This document shows, in pieces, positions 12,178-24,475 of a stretch of 64,000 nucleotides of DNA. The notes under the pieces were generated by a model. The model saw only the letters and a list, made by a program, of their open reading frames with translations, ran no database searches and was not told the origin of the DNA. The stretch is from positions 1-64,000 of the forward strand of contig WEDG01003967.1 of assembly GCA_017591395.1 (NCBI GenBank). Reading direction: 5' to 3'. The DNA is from Schistocephalus solidus. Its lineage: Eukaryota; Platyhelminthes; Cestoda; Diphyllobothriidea; Diphyllobothriidae. The position numbers were made by a program, and so were the translations under genes. Each line of letters begins with the position of its first letter. The stretch's first letter is position 1.

Positions 12178-13448
12178 AGCCTGCCCGGGCAGTCAGAATA
12201 CTGTATCAGAATTGATGGATTCCATACGTTGCAGTAGGCTGGGCCTGTAAAGAGACCCAAGTGTTATTAAAATCACGTCTACCGGTGGGGTCTCGTAGCT
12301 AAGTTAGCTTAAGGCGTCCGCTGTACTTAAGCCTTCCCCTTGCTGGCGTGGGTCCGAATCCCACCGAGGCAGCTGAGTTTTTCACAAGCGGGTCAAAGGA
12401 ATTATTTAAATCTGCCAAAATCCTCTACTTATTAATTGTGCCTGGTAGTCATCTGGTGGAGTGTAGATTTATTGCTTAGGAAAGCCTGCTTGGGCAGTCA
12501 GCTTGCTGTATCAGAATTGGTTGATTCCATACGTTGCAGTAGACTGGGCGTGTAACTTGACTCAAGTGTGATTAAACTCACGGCTCCTGGAGGGTCCTTG
12601 GCTAGATCGTTGGCTGAACAGAAGCCTACCCATGTCTAACATGGGTTTTTATCCCACTGAAAAGCCCCTTTTTTCACAAGTAGGTCAAAATAATTATTCA
12701 AATCTGCCAAAATCCTCTCTTTTTTAATTGTGCCTTTTAGTCACTTGGTGGATTCTAGATTGCTTGCCTTAAAAAACCATCTTGGGAAGTCAGCATACTG
12801 CATGAGAATCGGTGGATTCCATAAGTTGCGGTAGGCTGGGTAGTTTTCTCGACATAGTATGATTAAGCTCACAGTTACCGGTGGACCCTCGTAGTTCAGT
12901 TCGCTAGAGCGTCGAATGTACTAAAGCCTTTCCATTTCTGTCCCTCCGATGTAATTTAAAATAATTATTCAAATCTTTCAAAATCCTTTATATATTAATT
13001 TTGACGTTAAGTAACCTGGTGGATTCTTGATTGATTGCTTAAGAAATGAAGCTTGGGCTGTCAGTAAAAGTATATCAGAAGCGGTTGATTCCAAACGTTT
13101 TTGATAGGCTGGTTAGGTAAATTAATTCATATATGACTTAACTCATGGCTCCCGGTTGAGCTTTGTAGCTCAGTTGGCTGTACTTAAGCCTTTCTATTTC
13201 TTTCCAGGGTTGAAATCCCACCGAAGCGCTGAGTTTTTTTCAAAGTGTGTCAAAAATTATTATTTTTATCTGCCAAAAATCCTTTACTTATTAATTGTGA
13301 CTTTTAGTCACCTGGTGGATTCTAGATTGATTGCGTAGAATCTCCAGCTTGGACAGTCAGTAAACTTTATCAGATGTGGTTGATTCAATACGTTGCGGTA
13401 GGCTGGGAAGGTAACTTTACACAAGTGCGATTTAAAATCAATCTACCA
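12178..13448 (+). repeat. Truncated array of tRNA-like modules (copy 3)
   Basis: Modules 1-4 are complete. Module 5 stops at 13448 just before its tRNA-like core, at the junction with the duplicated segment that starts at 13449. Confidence 0.85.
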
Positions 13449-14151
13449 TATTCACTCATCAGCAGATGCATATTGCCGATAAAGAAAAGTGAGTCTGGAA
13501 TGACCATTTCTGGAATTAGCCATCCTCAGCCAGTCATACCCAACCCCAAGTGGTGCAGCACCCGTTGAGAAGAAGCCTAACCTTCTAACCACTGAGCAAT
13601 GGGCTCATTGTATTGCCAGCTTTAGATCAGAATATTGACTGCATTTGTTAATGAACGCTGTGCTGTCCCTGGGTGGGCTCAAGAGTAGGCATTAAAGCAG
13701 AACGGGACAATTTAGCTTCGTTAGCTATCAGTGGGCGTTGATCAACGAATGTAGTCACTCATCGCCAAGCAGCAGCCTGAAGTATCTGCAGAACGGAAAT
13801 CAAAGGAAAAATGCGAACCTCTGCATGACCGAGAAACTGAAGTTGCTAAGTGGAACAAAATTTTTACTGCTGTCGACGTTTTTTGAGAGCGCAGTTAGCT
13901 CTCCACTCAAAGCGCTTAAAGCCAAAAATAGATCAGAATTTAAAATGACTGGCCAAACTGATCGATTGTTTTGATCTTTCACTGTCTCTTCCTTCGTACT
14001 AAAGTTTAGTGGGCTTAAAGCGCCGCTGTCGCCGCGCATCGTCACCTCGGTGGAAGGTAGTTGTATATTTCCCTCCTCTTCCGTTGGGTTCATTTAGGAC
14101 CGTCTCCGCTAACATTTTGTGAAGTCAGAGTGATCATCTTGTTTATTCTTT
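13449..14151. repeat. 703-bp direct duplication, left copy
   Basis: Matches 15846-16549 nearly base for base, from 'tattcactcatcagc' to 'gtttattcttt'. Most differences are single-base indels. The two copies flank about 1.7 kb in direct orientation, an LTR-like arrangement. However, the ends are not TG...CA and I see no primer-binding site or polyprotein. Small frames inside have no recognisable product. The minus strand contains a partial A-box-like 'gctcagtggttaga'. Confidence 0.9.
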
Positions 14152-15236
14152 GTTTATTTTTACATTTTTTTACTCTTTTTACTCTTTTAATCTTTGAGTT
14201 GACACAGCGTGGTTTCTTTTTTTATTCTTTTTTACTCTTTTTTTACTCTTTTACTCTTTGAGTTGACACAGCGTGGTTTCTTTTTTACTGCCGATAGTCA
14301 ATGAGGACAATATTCTTTTATCTGTTGCTATTTACAGACTGCACCACTTACATTTTCGTTTTTCAAGCAAATATTTTCTGCCCATTTTGCCCAGTTTTGC
14401 CTTGATTAAACAAAACTGAAATGAACTCTTCCTTAGTAAACAGAATTTTGCGCCTCAAATCAGAAAAAAAATAATTAACAACTTCAAATATATTCCACAT
14501 TACCACCTTAACTTTCGAGGATGACATTTCATGAGTTAGGCAATCTAATGTATATGAACAAAGGAAGTTTTGTTAAGTAAAAGATAACGTTCTTTTAGCG
14601 CTTATCGGATTTCACAATCTAGGAATTTAGGCTGAGCCTGACGAGTTACTTAAATGCATAGATCGAACATTGGGCCTCATTAGAAAATTCTCAAATCGTA
14701 CGTCCATTTCAGTTTCGCGTATTGTCAGTACTAGAAAGCCAGGTCATGGGAATGCATCCTTACGACACCAGGGCTTTCCTACCTATGGTTAATTTCTACA
14801 CGCTTTAATCTCTTAAATTTCTAAAAGGTTGCCCACTGAATAGATAACTCGGTTTTTACCGAGGATACTTTGTGTAAATGCGTTGTGACTACCTGAGGAA
14901 ACAAAGAAAGCTCATTAGCACCTTCCCACTATGGCCTCATCTCCCACCCATTAAAATAGGAACGAAATCAGCTTTTTTGTGAAAGCCGGTTATATTATGC
15001 AGGGACCAGACTGTGCAGAGCAGGCGTAGGTTAGTTTTTTGTAGCTTTTTAAGTCACATAGGACAGCTACATTTTAGTCTTGCCATCAGAGCAAAATGGG
15101 TGGAGGTGGATAGAGTGCGTGTGTGCTTGATAACGCATAAGTCTGCTTCACTAGCAGTTGGAACATTTTTACCGAAGCATTCCGTTCTCTCTTACAGCCA
15201 GGTGGGCACAGAACAGTGACTTGTGGGTGAATAATT
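14152..15236. other. Non-coding spacer with T-rich tandem repeat
   Basis: The first part (14163-14287) contains two tandem units of a T-rich ~64-bp repeat ending 'gagttgacacagcgtggtttc' without its last base in each case, with variable TTTTACTC runs. The rest is unique sequence in which I see no gene. Confidence 0.6.
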
Positions 15237-15296
15237 TTAAAGTTTACGTTTAAGTTTAAATTTAAAAGTTTAAGTTTAAAGTAGATTTTAATTATT

Positions 15297-15470
15297 TGCA
15301 AGGCATCCTTTCCAGCCTCATGCAACTTGTTTAAATGTTTAAAGTATAAAGTATAAATATGTTTAAAAGTATATGCAAGGCATCCTTTCCAGCCTCATTT
15401 AACTTGTTTAAATGTTTAAAGTATAAAGTATATGCAAGGCATCCTTTCCTGCGTCATTCAAATTGTGTAG
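15297..15470. repeat. Short tandem repeat, three units
   Basis: 'tgcaaggcatcctttcc' begins at 15297, 15374 and 15432, each followed by a catnnaa-ttgtttaaatg-type stretch. It is preceded by runs of 'agtttaa'. The units are 77 and 58 bp apart. Confidence 0.85.
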
Positions 15471-15515
15471 TGTCACGTGTGAATCAGGACGACCGAAGGC
15501 GCAATCCGGTGCAGT

Positions 15516-15717
<202 letters not shown>

Positions 15718-15845
15718 CTTAAAAGAATAATGACCCATGTTGGCCAAGGAAATTAAACTCCCACTTGTTGCTGAATGGGGGACTTCTGGTTTGCATTTAA
15801 GTTCCACCTATCCAATCAGTAATCTCGATATTGTGTCTTTCTAAT

Positions 15846-16549
15846 TATTCACTCATCAGCAGATGCATATTGCCGATAAAGAAAAGTGAGTCTGGAATGA
15901 CCATTTCTGAATTATTAGCCATCCTCAGCCAGTCATACCCAACCCCAAGTGGTGCAGCACCCGTTGAGAAGAAGCCTAACCTTCTAACCACTGAGCAATG
16001 GGCTCATTGTATTGCCAGTTTAGATCAGGAATATTGACTGCATTTGTTAATGAACGCTGTGCTGTCCCTGGGTGGGCTCAAGAGTAGGCATTAAAGCAGA
16101 ACGGGACAATTTAGCTTCGTTAGCTATCAGTGGGCGTTGATCAACGAATGTAGTCACTCATCGCTAAGCAGCAGCCTGAAGTATCTGCAGAACGGAAATC
16201 AAAGGAAAAATGCGAACTCTCTGCATGACCGAGAAACTGAAGTTGCTAAGTGGAACAAATTTTTACTGCTGTCGACGTTTTTGAGAGCGCAGTTAGCTCT
16301 CCACTCTCAAAGCGCTTAAAGCCAAAAATAGATCAGAATTTAAAATGACTGGCCAAACTGATCGATTGTTTTGACTTTCACTGTCTCTTCCTTCGTACTA
16401 AAGTTTGTGGGGCTTAAAGGCCGCTGTCGCCGCGCATCGTCACCTCGGTGGAAGGTAGTTGTATATTTCCCTCCTCTTCCGTTGGGTTCATTTAGGACCG
16501 TCTCCGCTAACATTTTGTGAAGTCAGAGTGATCATCTTGTTTATTCTTT
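15846..16549. repeat. 703-bp direct duplication, right copy
   Basis: Partner of 13449-14151. The left flanks differ (macrosatellite on one side, unique sequence on the other) and so do the right flanks, so this is a discrete duplicated block of about 704 bp. Confidence 0.9.
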
Positions 16550-17928
<1,379 letters not shown>

Positions 17929-18683
17929 TTGAAAGCGGGTTTTATTATAGAGACCAACCTGGTTCCTAAACAATTTCCTCAGGGAACTGCCTATGAAATC
18001 TGGCAAAAATCTACGTCACCTTACATTCCAGTAATTTTCTTGACCATATTTTTGCATCAATGCGTGTGCAGAATGTAATATGAGGAACGTGAAGGTTTCG
18101 CCAAATTAAAATGTATCCCTTTGAGCCTTTTGATGATACAATAGAATGTTAATCAGTAAGCTTTTTTCTGTAAACCAAAGATTTTTTATTCGTTTTAAAT
18201 TTTTCCATGGAAATCAAAGTGAGCTGCTCCTCTGGATGTAATAATAATGGCAACAGAAAAATCTCCATTTCAAAAATATCTCTTCTTGCCCTCAATCATT
18301 CAACAAGCGCAACGCCCTTTTTGCTCCATTTTCGGTGCTGAAACTTTTTCTGGGCATATTAGTTAGCATCTTGGAGAGCTCGCGAATGACCACTTTTCGT
18401 TGTTTTTGTGTCGTCGAGCCAAATTGCACAAGAGCTCACAAGCATGATGAAATCCAGCCATTAATAACTTGAATGCGGGCCGTCATCGCATAACCTGCAA
18501 CTTCATATGATGAGCGTGGGAAGCCCTACTGTTGACAGGAATGCAAGCGCACAGCTACGGCATGGCAACTACAACCTGCAAACTCTGACTGATGGGACAA
18601 TTATGCCACCCCGTGCAACTATCCGCGATGCATGTAGGAGCTGCCAATTGTGATATGCATGTAGTGACCTAGCAACGGTGTCC

Positions 18684-18691
18684 TATAAATA
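18684..18691 (+). promoter_or_regulatory. TATA-box-like octamer upstream of hammerhead
   Basis: TATAAATA, 43 nt before the hammerhead core at 18735. The same octamer occurs at the same place (42-43 nt) in the copies at 24129-24136 and 49951-49958 (minus). The role as a Pol II core promoter is inferred. Confidence 0.45.
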
Positions 18692-18728
18692 CTCCAGTAC
18701 CTGGGCTATGTTATACCCTTATCTGACT

Positions 18729-18772
18729 CTGTCTTTGAGGCTGGATTCGAGTAAGAATCTGAAGCGTCAGGC
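18729..18772 (+). ncRNA. Hammerhead-ribozyme-like fold, core mutated
   Basis: Stem II GATTC/GAATC with loop gagtaa is intact, as is the helix I pair GTCT/AGGC around the GTC site. The CTGATGA core has decayed to TTGAGGC and GAAA to GAAG, so cleavage is not expected. Position 3 of stem II is A-U here but G-U in other copies, so pairing is conserved. Confidence 0.5.
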
Positions 18773-21078
18773 TAATTAAGTTCTTGTTCCAGCCCTCGTT
18801 TTCCTCGATTCGCTGATCCATTGGGCGGCAAGGTCCGTCTTATGTGTACTTCAGATGTGGAGCAGAAGCATGTAGCAGTTTGAGCAATTTTTATCTAATT
18901 ATCTGTTGATTCTGTAAAGCATTAATAACCATAGATGGAAAATTACTTCGACATAAATAAGAACTTACTTTTCTGTCTAGGTTAGAAGTGATATCATGTT
19001 CCGTAGGAATATGACCATACGTAGGCCACTTTCCAATTCTTTCGTCGTTTTCACCTTGGAAACGAATTAAGCATGTAGATATTCATTACAAAAGCACCTT
19101 ATTCAAGCCCCTTTAAAGAGATAATTTCCTAGAAAAGATTTTTTATTTATTCAGTATTATATTAACTATAAGCTTTTGCTGGTAACGTGCGTTTTTTCGG
19201 TGCTGGGAGTTCACGTATTTTTGCGTTTAACGGTTTTCATGAACTAATGTATGTGATAGTAGAGAGTGAGACAATTAACTGTTGGCAATTGATAGGTTGC
19301 ACATTTTATTGTTTATCTTATTTCTGAAAATGCTTTTGGGCGTGCAGAATATGTTTTGTTAATTTCATCAGTCAACGTGTTTACACATTTCAGCGGAAAT
19401 CCACGTTGTCTTGTATTCCGGTGATTTCCTATACTAATGGAATGTTTAGATTGCTTGCCCATCTGTGCGTTTTTTTTCTGCCAGAAAAGAGTATGGAAAA
19501 CTCGAGAGCTCTGCTCCATGGAAAGTACCACATGTATTTACGTTATGCGCCACGTAAGCACATTGGACAGCATTTACATTTATGGGCAGTCAAGTAAAAA
19601 CGCTGAAAATCGTGAACTTTTCATCGCTATTTTAATGGAGATCTGAAACTTATCATAATCCAAAACCAAAATACCTATATGGAATCTTTATGTAAAGAAA
19701 GTTTTCTGTTTACGATTTCATCTGAAAATTCTATTAACATTTATTATATTTATCAGCCGCAGGTGCAGTAAAGTACAAGAAAGCAGGTTGTTTTTAGAAA
19801 TCCGGATGTCTTACGGTTTCAAGAGTTCAGATTTACAAATCTGCGTAATATGATGCCCTAGAACGCAGTGAAAACGTATACTGGCAATCCCTTGTTTAAA
19901 TTTTCCGACATTTTTGGTGTTTTTATTAACTCATATAGGTTACTAGGAATGGTTCCCAACCAAAAGCTATGATAAATTTGAAGCGTGCAGTCAAATACTA
20001 TTTGAATTATCTAGTTTCTGCTTATCTGTAAGTTTGGAACGAAATTGGTAAAAGGATAGCAGTTTTCGCAATATCTTAGTATTAAGATGGACACTTTTGC
20101 GCGTTTTTTACCGTCGAAAGGAGTCCAAAAAAAAAACAACTAACTCAAAAAGGCTCGAGAAAACAGTTTTTGCATTTGCAAGGAAGTAAAAATGGTCAAA
20201 TATTCACATTTTTGCATTGGCTTAATCTGGGAATTAGGAAACTTACAGGAATATCTGATAGCGAACTATGTCATTAAAGTGCTTTTTAAAGAGATAACCT
20301 ACTAGAGAACATTATTTAATTGATAGAAGGTATAGTCGTTAAAAAATAATTTTGGAGGTTCATCTTTTTAGTGATGAGGTTTCGTGTTTAGGTGAATCTT
20401 CAAATATAACCCAAACGATCATGTGTATTAGAATGGATTCCCATTAACTCAATATTTGAGTAAATGCGTTTAAGAAATATCTTTGTTTGAAGTTTTTGTT
20501 GAACACAAAGACCAGAATTTGCGTTCATGAGCAATCATTTGAAGACACTGAAAATCATGACATATTCACCAACATTTCAAGGATGAGCTGAAACCCATCT
20601 TAATCCAACACCAGAAATACCCATAAAGAAATTTGGCTGTAGGAACGTTTTCAGAGTGTATGATTTTTATGCATTTGCATCTGGAAATTTTATTCAAATT
20701 TATGCGTCACTGAGTGGTTTGTCAAGAAGTGCTCTTATTAAATATTTTATCCTCATGAAGTTCCTATCGGTGAAACCAATCAAAAACCCATTTTCCGCTA
20801 AAAAACGAATCTTAAACAACGGTAACCTTGAACAAAAGGCAGTCACTTCTCCTATAAGAGTGTTGGAATCTTTAAAAAAACTGTGGGCTGTTGCCGAACT
20901 ACCATACTTGACAGCACACAGTACTATAAGCACACTTAACTAGAGGACTCGCTTCAATAGTAATTCAATTTTTGCCGATCTATTTACTCCCTTGTTTGCA
21001 TGCTCAAGTTTTCAGTAGAGAAAAAATGAAGTTTACTTAGTCAGAGCCACTTTCCACATTTTCAAACTTTTCGCTTTT

Positions 21079-21465
21079 CTAAAATAGTTTGTATTTCTGA
21101 TGTAAGACTATGGAGATGCAGCGTGGTTTAAGATTATATAGCAAGGATTTTCTTGTAAAATCATGAGATTTGATGTGTTGAGTCATTGACTGTACGTTTA
21201 TCCGAAGTTTTTTTCCAAACAAATCTAAATGAGCTTTCGGTTCAAGATGTCGATTTTGAGCATCGATAATCATAAGGTATATACTGGTATCCATGGACAC
21301 TAGTCCAAACAGAAGAAACACCTTAATATGGTAGACAAGATTCTTCTCTACGTATGGAAAATTGTCTGTTTGGCATTGCATCTGCTGATTTATTTTCAAT
21401 TCACTCGTCACTGACCTGTGCGCTTTTGAAAGCTTAATCATAAATTGCGTTATCAATTTTGACAT
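21079..21465 (-). CDS. Hypothetical 128-aa open frame, unrecognised
   Basis: This is the longest open frame in the AT-rich 19-23 kb block. The protein has one hydrophobic stretch (VFLLFGLVSMDTSIYLMII, about residues 48-66) and otherwise basic and polar sequence. I recognise no domain. It overlaps the diverged repeat block, and frames of this length arise by chance in AT-rich DNA less often than in GC-rich DNA but still do. Treat it as unconfirmed. Confidence 0.15.
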   Translation of the reverse strand: MSKLITQFMIKLSKAHRSVTSELKINQQMQCQTDNFPYVEKNLVYHIKVFLLFGLVSMDTSIYLMIIDAQNRHLEPKAHLDLFGKKLRINVQSMTQHIKSHDFTRKSLLYNLKPRCISIVLHQKYKLF

Positions 21466-21982
21466 CTAAAACGTTTGCATTTAAAAATATGCCTAATACT
21501 ACCCAAAAATGTCCACTTGCACGGTTAATACGTTTTTAATTTATTTTATCAGTAAAAATGTTTGTAGATTTATGCATTAATCCACGCTACTCTATATTCA
21601 GGCAATGTTATCTGTTAATAGCTGCTGTAGACTAAGCATGCATATCTGAGGTTCTTTTTCTTTTGAGAAAATAAAATATACTTTTTGGCTCTCTAATTTT
21701 CTGTATGTATGCAATTGAGAGAAGCAGAAACCGTAAGAGTAGTTTTGACATTCATTTCAGTAGAAACTTGGCAAAATGTTTGCAAATTAAGAATGTGTAA
21801 TCGTAAGGTGGGCAAATTTTTTGACAACGGCTGACCTATAATAAGAAGAGTAGGTCTCATGTTTTTCTGTACTGTTTAAGAGCCAGCTAAACGTTCATTT
21901 ATGTCCATGGATCTATCGTTTAAAAGTGCCATTTACAAGAGTTGGGCCGTCTTTTTTAACAATATCAACCATAATCTCCACA

Positions 21983-22115
21983 TCAGGGTGGTGTAGGGAC
22001 GGTGACTTGTGGTGGTTTATAGTGAGAGTGTATTTGCACTGCATCTACCTCACTCTGTATTCTATCCCCCCTACATGGGCCTGGTGTCAAGATAGAGTCA
22101 AGAAGAACTGAGTTG
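21983..22115 (-). repeat. Dispersed repeat family D, fragment
   Basis: It shares the 'tatagtgagag...ctgcatcta' and 'ggtgtcaagatagagtcaag' parts with 27.9-28.2 kb, and in reverse with 48.7, 62.6 and 62.9 kb. Only the end portion of the family unit is present. Confidence 0.55.
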
Positions 22116-23540
22116 GGAGATTTACTACCTAAAAATCCTTCAGCATACTGTCGCACGTAGTAAAGAAAAAGCTTCTAAATTAATCAATAGTATACCTTTT
22201 ATTGAAGGATTTTATGAACCTTCACGTTGTTCAGCAATGAGGGTTCATATTTATGTGAGTCTTTAAATTTTTCCAAAACTGCCCTGTTTATGAAAACGGA
22301 CACCCAGACACTTACTAATGCGTTAAATTCTTTGCAAAAAAGTCTCCTTTTGAAGGTATTAATGAACGAATTGAACGGAACCTTCCTTTTTTAACAAGTT
22401 ATTTAAAGCATTGAAAACCCCAAACTATTCATTCATATTTCAAGTCCTTCCTGAAAATCAACGGGCTCCATGTCCAAAAAAACCAATATGAATTTGACAA
22501 AAGAACATTGAAATATAATATGATTTTCTAATGATTACATCTGCCAAATCTATTCAAATTTACCAGCCATTAAAGGACCTGTCAACATGGGATATTATGG
22601 AGGTTTTATTCCTTGTACGTCCCTATCAGGGAAATCAGGAAAATTCTTCTATGCTTTAAGCCAGTAAATCACAAGCAATAGAAAAACAGAATCACTTTAT
22701 ACATTTCTAACAACGATATTTTTAAGCCTAAGGGAAAATAGTTGACTTTGTCTCAGACTTCAAGCAACACTAATTCTGGAAAATTATTAACATGTTTTGT
22801 ACGTAAGAACGTTTTTAACTGATCTGGTATAAGTATACGCAAGCATTATGTATTTAAAAAATGTCAGTCTTCTCAAATCGCACAATTTTTTGTGTTTTGA
22901 TGTTTGCCTTTAAGGAAATGGTATTTTCCACTCAACGAAACGGTACTTACGATATGAAATTTGATTTATCATTAATTTAAAGATCAATCATTATTTAGTT
23001 TATATTTTGTGGATGATTCTAGAGTAGTGTTTTCATTAATTAGTTCTTTTTTGGCATTAATGTTATAGTTAATATTGTGTTAAAGTGTATACTGCAGGTG
23101 ACATCCATGTTCGCAAACTCAAGCAAAATTCTCTTTGCCTTAGTTATCCGAATCTGGGACAATAACGTAACAATAAATTAAGTACGTTGAATTCTTGCAA
23201 CGCTTTGTTGAAACGCATAATAAGATATTAGGAAATTTTCTTTATGCCCTACGTGATGAACGAAGAGATAACTTTTAATTTTTTCTGTACTGGTGCTACC
23301 GTATTTATTTATTTATTCAATTATTTCACTTTAGGTATTTATTAAGTTACTGCCTAAACAGGCTTACAAAACGAGTTTATGCATTTTACAATATTTTTGT
23401 ATTTTTGTTACTTTTTCCGTTAAAAAAAACTAATTCATACTATGGTAATAATAATAACAATTTCTGATTGAAGCAGAGAGGCAAGTCCAGGAAAAAACAT
23501 TCAAGAGAAGAAGATGCGAAAGCTGGAACATGGAGTTGAT

Positions 23541-23585
23541 GGGTCTTAGGTTTCGGATCCTCGCTTGAACTCATCATCAGAAATC
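23541..23585 (-). ncRNA. Hammerhead-ribozyme-like fold in palindrome left arm
   Basis: Minus strand: an intact CTGATGA core, a weakened stem II (GAGTTC...GGATCC) and intact GAAAC. The cleavage triplet GTC of other copies is replaced by CTA, so it should be inactive. A decayed TTTAAATA box lies 45 nt upstream (23626-23633). Confidence 0.5.
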
Positions 23586-24128
23586 GTCACATATAAGGGG
23601 GAGGAAGACGCCCAGTGAAGGTATTATTTAAAGGACGCAGTTCCCAGGCCACCGCGTGCCTAATCCAATTAGCAGATCTTTCGTTCATCGCTTTTTGTCG
23701 TACACTAATGTGATTATTTCTCGTTCGTCCGGGTCCGTGATGCTGCTTGTCAAAATTTCATCACCTTTATTGATTCTTGGTCTGATGTATATACGGCAAT
23801 TTAGACCGCTGTCATAGAAACCTTTGAACACCCGCGCGTCATTCCGTGGCCAATTATTTTGCCTGGTTAAATTCTCAGCACAATGTATAGGGCCTGGGCA
23901 GAGTATTCAGCCACGCGGTGAACATGCGGTTGATCAAAGGTTCTTGTGACAGCGGGCCGAATTGTCGAATAATCATCGCGTCAAGGATCGAGAAAGTTGA
24001 TGAAATTTCGACAAGCAACGGTTTGAACGCAGATCAACGAGAAATCATCATGTTATGTATGACAAACCAGCGATGAACGAAAGATCTGCTAATTGGATTA
24101 GGAACGCGGCGCCATGGCAACTGCGTCT

Positions 24129-24136
24129 TATAAATA
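24129..24136 (+). promoter_or_regulatory. TATA-box-like octamer in palindrome right arm
   Basis: TATAAATA, 43 nt before the hammerhead core at 24180. This position is conserved with 18684 and 49951. Confidence 0.45.
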
Positions 24137-24175
24137 CTGCACCCCTGCGTGCCATCATCCCCCTTATATAGGACT

Positions 24176-24217
24176 CTTTATGATGATGGGTTCCGGCGAG
24201 AATCCAAAGCGTCAGAC
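24176..24217 (+). ncRNA. Hammerhead-ribozyme-like fold in palindrome right arm
   Basis: Core ATGATGA (first base changed from C), strong stem II GGGTTC/GAATCC with loop cggcga, then AAAG-CGTC. Two core positions are changed, so it is probably a poor or dead ribozyme. Confidence 0.5.
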
Positions 24218-24387
24218 CCCTCAACTTCATATTACAGCTATCGTCTTTTTGTGAATGATATCAATGCTTTATTTTTACTTTCATTTACCTGAAAGCAATT
24301 CATCAGTTGGTAGTAGATTAAGTCGAGGTATTTGGGTTGAATTCTTATTGGTTAAAAATGTGTCGCCCAGTGGAATAATGTAGGGGT

Positions 24388-24475
24388 CAGTTCAGTTCAG
24401 TTTTATTGAGGGAAATATAGGCGAAACCTTTGAGCTCCCTATTGATGTCAATGAGGTGCCTTCGAAATGTTTCAG
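24388..24475 (-). mobile_element. CR1-like 3' tail fragment
   Basis: The reverse complement ends in CAATAAAACTGAACTGAACTGA minus its last two bases, preceded by 'gggagctcaaaggttt'. This is the same 3' end as the CR1-like copies at 2.8, 7.8 and 12.2 kb. It is a very short 5'-truncated insertion. Confidence 0.75.

Larger units (their letters stand above)
9897..13448. repeat. Macrosatellite unit, copy 3, truncated and internally deleted
   Basis: This is the third head-to-tail copy. Two things break it. About 620 bp, corresponding to 423-1043 of copy 1, are missing and replaced near 10320-10345 by a short run of TTTAAA repeats. The copy also stops at 13448, inside the fifth tRNA-like module, where an unrelated duplicated segment begins. 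It marks the downstream edge of the macrosatellite. Confidence 0.88.
18640..18800 (+). mobile_element. Solo Penelope-like terminal region with promoter-like box and decayed hammerhead
   Basis: This matches the PLE end at 49.83-49.99 kb and the palindrome arm at 24.09-24.24 kb: a 'gcaacngngtc' lead-in, TATAAATACT, a 43-nt gap, a hammerhead-like fold, then a conserved downstream 'tgttccagc'. No coding part of a Penelope element is attached, so it is a solo or 5'/3'-truncated copy. Confidence 0.5.
19060..22640. repeat. Ancient AT-rich repeated module (at least three diverged copies)
   Basis: Three blocks share the same run of landmarks despite strong divergence: about 19.06-19.80, 20.27-20.82 and 22.13-22.68 kb. 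Examples are 'aaagagataa', then 'ctgaaaatcntga', 'tnatccaaaacca', then 'ttcaaatttatcagcc'-like ends. Spacing is irregular (about 0.95-1.2 and 1.9 kb), so indels have occurred since duplication. No coding potential is shared between the blocks. Confidence 0.45.
23475..24255. mobile_element. ~780-bp imperfect palindrome of Penelope-like terminal sequence
   Basis: The left arm (about 23475-23870) is the reverse complement of the right arm (about 23892-24255), with only about 22 bp between them. Matching landmarks are 'agcgatgaacgaaagatct' (right, 24072; reverse in left, 23680) and 'gaaatttcatcaactttct'-type sequence near the centre. Each arm ends outward in a hammerhead-like motif: minus at 23541-23585 and plus at 24176-24217. 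Each also carries a TATA-like box. It looks like two inverted copies of a Penelope-like end region. I found no intact protein in it. Confidence 0.7.

Noticed and set aside
13449..13475. Minus-strand 'ctgatgagtgaata' at the edge of the 703-bp duplication as a hammerhead
   Set aside because: There is no stem II pairing and no GAAAC at the right distance in the left copy, so it is a chance core match.
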